From the NCBI GenBank assembly GCA_016290095.1, contig JAEESU010000020.1, positions 1 through 53,626 on the forward strand: DNA of 53,626 bases. The letters are read 5' to 3'. Positions 51,219 through 53,626 of the stretch are shown in pieces (within the stretch, counting starts at the first letter, position 1; the number at the start of each line of letters is the position of its first letter). This DNA is from Clostridia bacterium. GTDB taxonomy: Bacteria > Bacillota > Clostridia > TANB77 > CAG-508. The notes beneath the pieces were generated by a model that saw nothing but the letters and a program-made list of their open reading frames with translations, was not told where the DNA came from and did no database searches. The translations under genes were made by a program, and so were the position numbers.

Positions 51219-53626
51219 AGATTTAGAGTTACCCCAAAATATTTTAGATACTGTTTTTGAACTATATAACAGTGGCGATATACAAAGAGGCGATACTAGA
51301 GTATGGGCTAATATTGGAAAAGAAAATCAAAAAAATAATATAGTTAGTTTTATAAAAATGCAAATAAAAAATGGCGTTGATATAAATAGTATTTATGAGT
51401 TTTGGAATAGAACTGACTTAAGAGTAAGAGAAGAAGTAATAGATGATGTTGTATCTGAGATTATTGAGGAAAATCCAGAACTAGCGAACATCATAAAAAA
51501 TAAGGGATATATACAAATATTACACGATCTTCCAAAAGAAGAAAGGGAAGAGAAAATAAAAGGTGATACATCTAGATTTATAGAAGCTTTATGGGGAAAG
51601 TATAATTTAGATGGAAAAGAAATACCTAAAGACTTAAAAGATAAGTATAATGTAGAATTTGCTAATATTCTTTATATGCTTGAGACTAAAGGAACATTAG
51701 ACCAAACAAACTTTGACATAATTATCGAAAACATACCTAGACTAGGATATGAAGTTATAGATAGAACATATAACAGTAATTCAGAAATGATAAGAAATTA
51801 TGCAAATCAATTAATAGTAAGTGTAGCTGGATTACCAGTGGAAGAGGCGCATGAAACTTTAAGAGAAATAGAAGACGTTTTTTCTAATGATAATGTACCA
51901 AACTTTATTAAAATATATAAATATTTTGAGATATTAGTTGGTAAAAAAATAATTGAATCAATTTCGAGATCGGATTCACCAAAAATATCTCCAGCATTAA
52001 ACAATTCAAAAAATGAGAATTTAACAAAAAGAATAATTTTTTCTGATTTACTTAAAATCTCTATGGATTCTAATAATAAATCATTACTAAGATTTATTGA
52101 TATATTACAAAGAGGAAATGAAGTTTATAATAAGATAGCAAGAAACAATTTTGATGAAAGTAGTTTAACTGTTGATGAAAGAAAGACTTTACAAGATTTT
52201 GTAAAAACTATTTACTTTATGTACGAAGAGTCAGATGCTAGCAAAACAGATAAGAAATTAGGACAAAAAATTTTTTTAACAGGAAATTTAGAAAAAGATG
52301 CTATGGTCATGGGAACAAGATATTCTCATGATGGACATATAGATGATTTAGCAGACAGAGTATTTCAAGGCTATATAGGTGGATACCGTGAATTATTTGG
52401 TGGCATAGATACAATATCTAAAATCAGAGATTATATGATTCAGAAGGTAAATGATAGTAATTCAAGACATAAGCAATTAGCTGAAGAATTAAGAAGAACA
52501 GGTAGACTTGACTTAGCAAATGGTGACTTGGTAAAAGGTATTGGATTATCAAAAGGTTTTGGAGTATTTACATCTATTATAGAAGATGGAATAAGAGCAG
52601 GAGAGTTTTTAGGAACTAGCAATCATTCTGATGCAACACCATTAGATACAGATTTTGGCATTATAAGAAATATTACTCCTGAAATGACAATTTCTCAGAT
52701 TATTTCTAGTACTCCAGCAAATGGATATGGTCCATTATATGCTATAGTTAAATATGATCCGCAAAAAATAGAACTATCAAGAAGAAATGGAGCAATTGAA
52801 AGAGAAGTAGATAAGGATTCTTTAGCAGAAAGACTAAAAAACAGAAGAGAAAAATCTGAAATTAAAAGAAGAATTAGCAGAAGGACAACAGGAAATTATA
52901 CAGGAAAAAGATTGGAAATGTTTAATAGTGATGTATTAGGAGAACAGCACTATGGAATAAGAACTGGGCTTGGAATTGCAGATGTTGATTATTTTGTTAT
53001 TGATAGATATGACAAGAGAATTGGTTATGAATTAGCAATGAGTGGTATATATATTCCAATTGTTTCTAGGAGTACAGGTGAACTATTATTTACACCAGAA
53101 CAATTTGATGAAATAAGATCTCAAATGCAAGGACTTGAACATTTTCAAACAGGCAAATTTCAAGTAGACAGAAGTGCATTTACAAGTCAAGCAGGAGAAA
53201 TAGTACAAGAACTATTTCCTGATGGAAATGTAGAAGAATCTGTTAGTGAAATGGATGCTAGAAAAAAGAGATTAGCTATACAGTCAGAAGTAGAAAGAGT
53301 TTTATTTGAGGAATTAGGATTAAGACTAGAGAATCAAATAACAGGTAATTTAACAAATGGATTTGTTGAGTTTATTGACACTGGCTCTACAGGAAGAGGC
53401 ACTAATTTACCTGGAAGTGGTGATTTCGATTTCACAATGAAAGTTGACAGGAACATAATTGATAGCCCAGAGAAAATGGAAAAATTAAGAGAAGAACTAA
53501 GAAAAGCTCTAGCAGTTAGAAGTAGTGATCCTAAGTGTGCTTTGACTGAATATGGTGGAAACTTTAGATATAAAAAAGTACAGGTTAATGGATTAGATCA
53601 GCCTTTAGACATAGATCTTTCGTTCA
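51205..53626 (+). CDS. C-terminal part of the same giant protein, with a polymerase-beta/cGAS-like nucleotidyltransferase motif set (3' truncated)
   Basis: The frame is open from 51205 to the end of the window, about 807 codons, without a stop. Its first ATG is at 51358 and has no good SD, so an independent start is unlikely. Deleting one A of the run at 51210-51213 joins it to the preceding frame as RKDRDLELPQ. At 53383-53434 it reads GSTGRGTNLPGSGDFDF: a GS loop followed by a D-x-D pair. At 53605-53622 comes LDIDLSF, in the place of the third catalytic carboxylate. This is the catalytic pattern of Pol-beta superfamily nucleotidyltransferases such as OAS, cGAS and CD-NTases. Upstream (52550-52670) is a conserved-looking stretch with KGIGLSKGFGVFTSIIEDGI that I cannot assign. 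Confidence 0.75.

Overview
The window is AT-rich (I estimate close to 30% G+C), densely packed bacterial chromosome. Strong Shine-Dalgarno sites, TTG/GTG starts, hairpin-plus-T-run terminators, a Spo0E-like peptide, a YhaO/YhaN pair, an NdoA-type MazF, MinD/MinE next to RodA and a (S/T)PKTGD cell-wall sorting signal point to a low-GC Gram-positive of class Clostridia. A four-subunit pyruvate:ferredoxin oxidoreductase points to an anaerobe. An uncultured gut-type clostridial lineage is my inference; the sequence does not name a species.

Layout. 1-5088: the C-terminal part of a VirD4/TraG-like coupling ATPase, then a ~1280-residue single-pass protein of unknown function. 5216-9273: the nuclease/ATPase pair YhaO/YhaN, then release factor 1 (prfA). 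9307-12786 (minus): a small membrane protein, a membrane-anchored VWA protein, and an ECF sigma factor with a two-helix membrane tail. 12949-13121 (minus): tRNA-Cys and tRNA-Gly. 13219-14425: a frameshifted small membrane-protein gene and a PPC/DUF296 gene between two 55-bp inverted repeats. 14426-17819: ymfF-ymfH-lgt. 17966-18612: a Spo0E-like peptide overlapping an unknown helical protein. 18769-24024: an overlapping operon of Nudix hydrolase, MscS channel, patatin, cytoplasmic alpha-amylase, SDR and YjjX. 24489-30929: a 2146-residue sortase-anchored surface protein with two 11-unit DUF285 arrays. 31160-32434 (minus): an M14 peptidase with peptidoglycan-binding and LysM domains. 32589-35256: unknown-hslO-dgt-TSCPD. 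35286-36134 (minus): rsmA. 36573-39629 (minus): porG-porD-porA-porB. 39881-42567: minD, a long-tailed minE, rodA. 42638-44682: dusB, a possible LolA/GerS-like secreted protein, mazF. 44809-48324: five genes I cannot assign, ending in a predicted HExxH metalloprotease. 48422-49813: asnS. 49965-53626: a very large gene interrupted by a one-base frameshift, whose second part runs off the window and carries the motif set of a polymerase-beta/cGAS-like nucleotidyltransferase.

Most of the window is housekeeping: translation (prfA, asnS, rsmA, dusB, two tRNAs), division-site placement and elongation (minD, minE, rodA), lipoprotein and envelope functions, and pyruvate metabolism. The less ordinary parts are the interrupted nucleotidyltransferase-like giant, the unassigned five-gene cluster next to it, the membrane-tailed sigma factor with its VWA partner, the MinE with a ~150-residue acidic tail, and the inverted-repeat-flanked PPC gene.

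Limits: all calls come from reading the sequence by eye. No alignment, structure prediction or database search was run. Promoters were called only where both boxes and spacing looked good.
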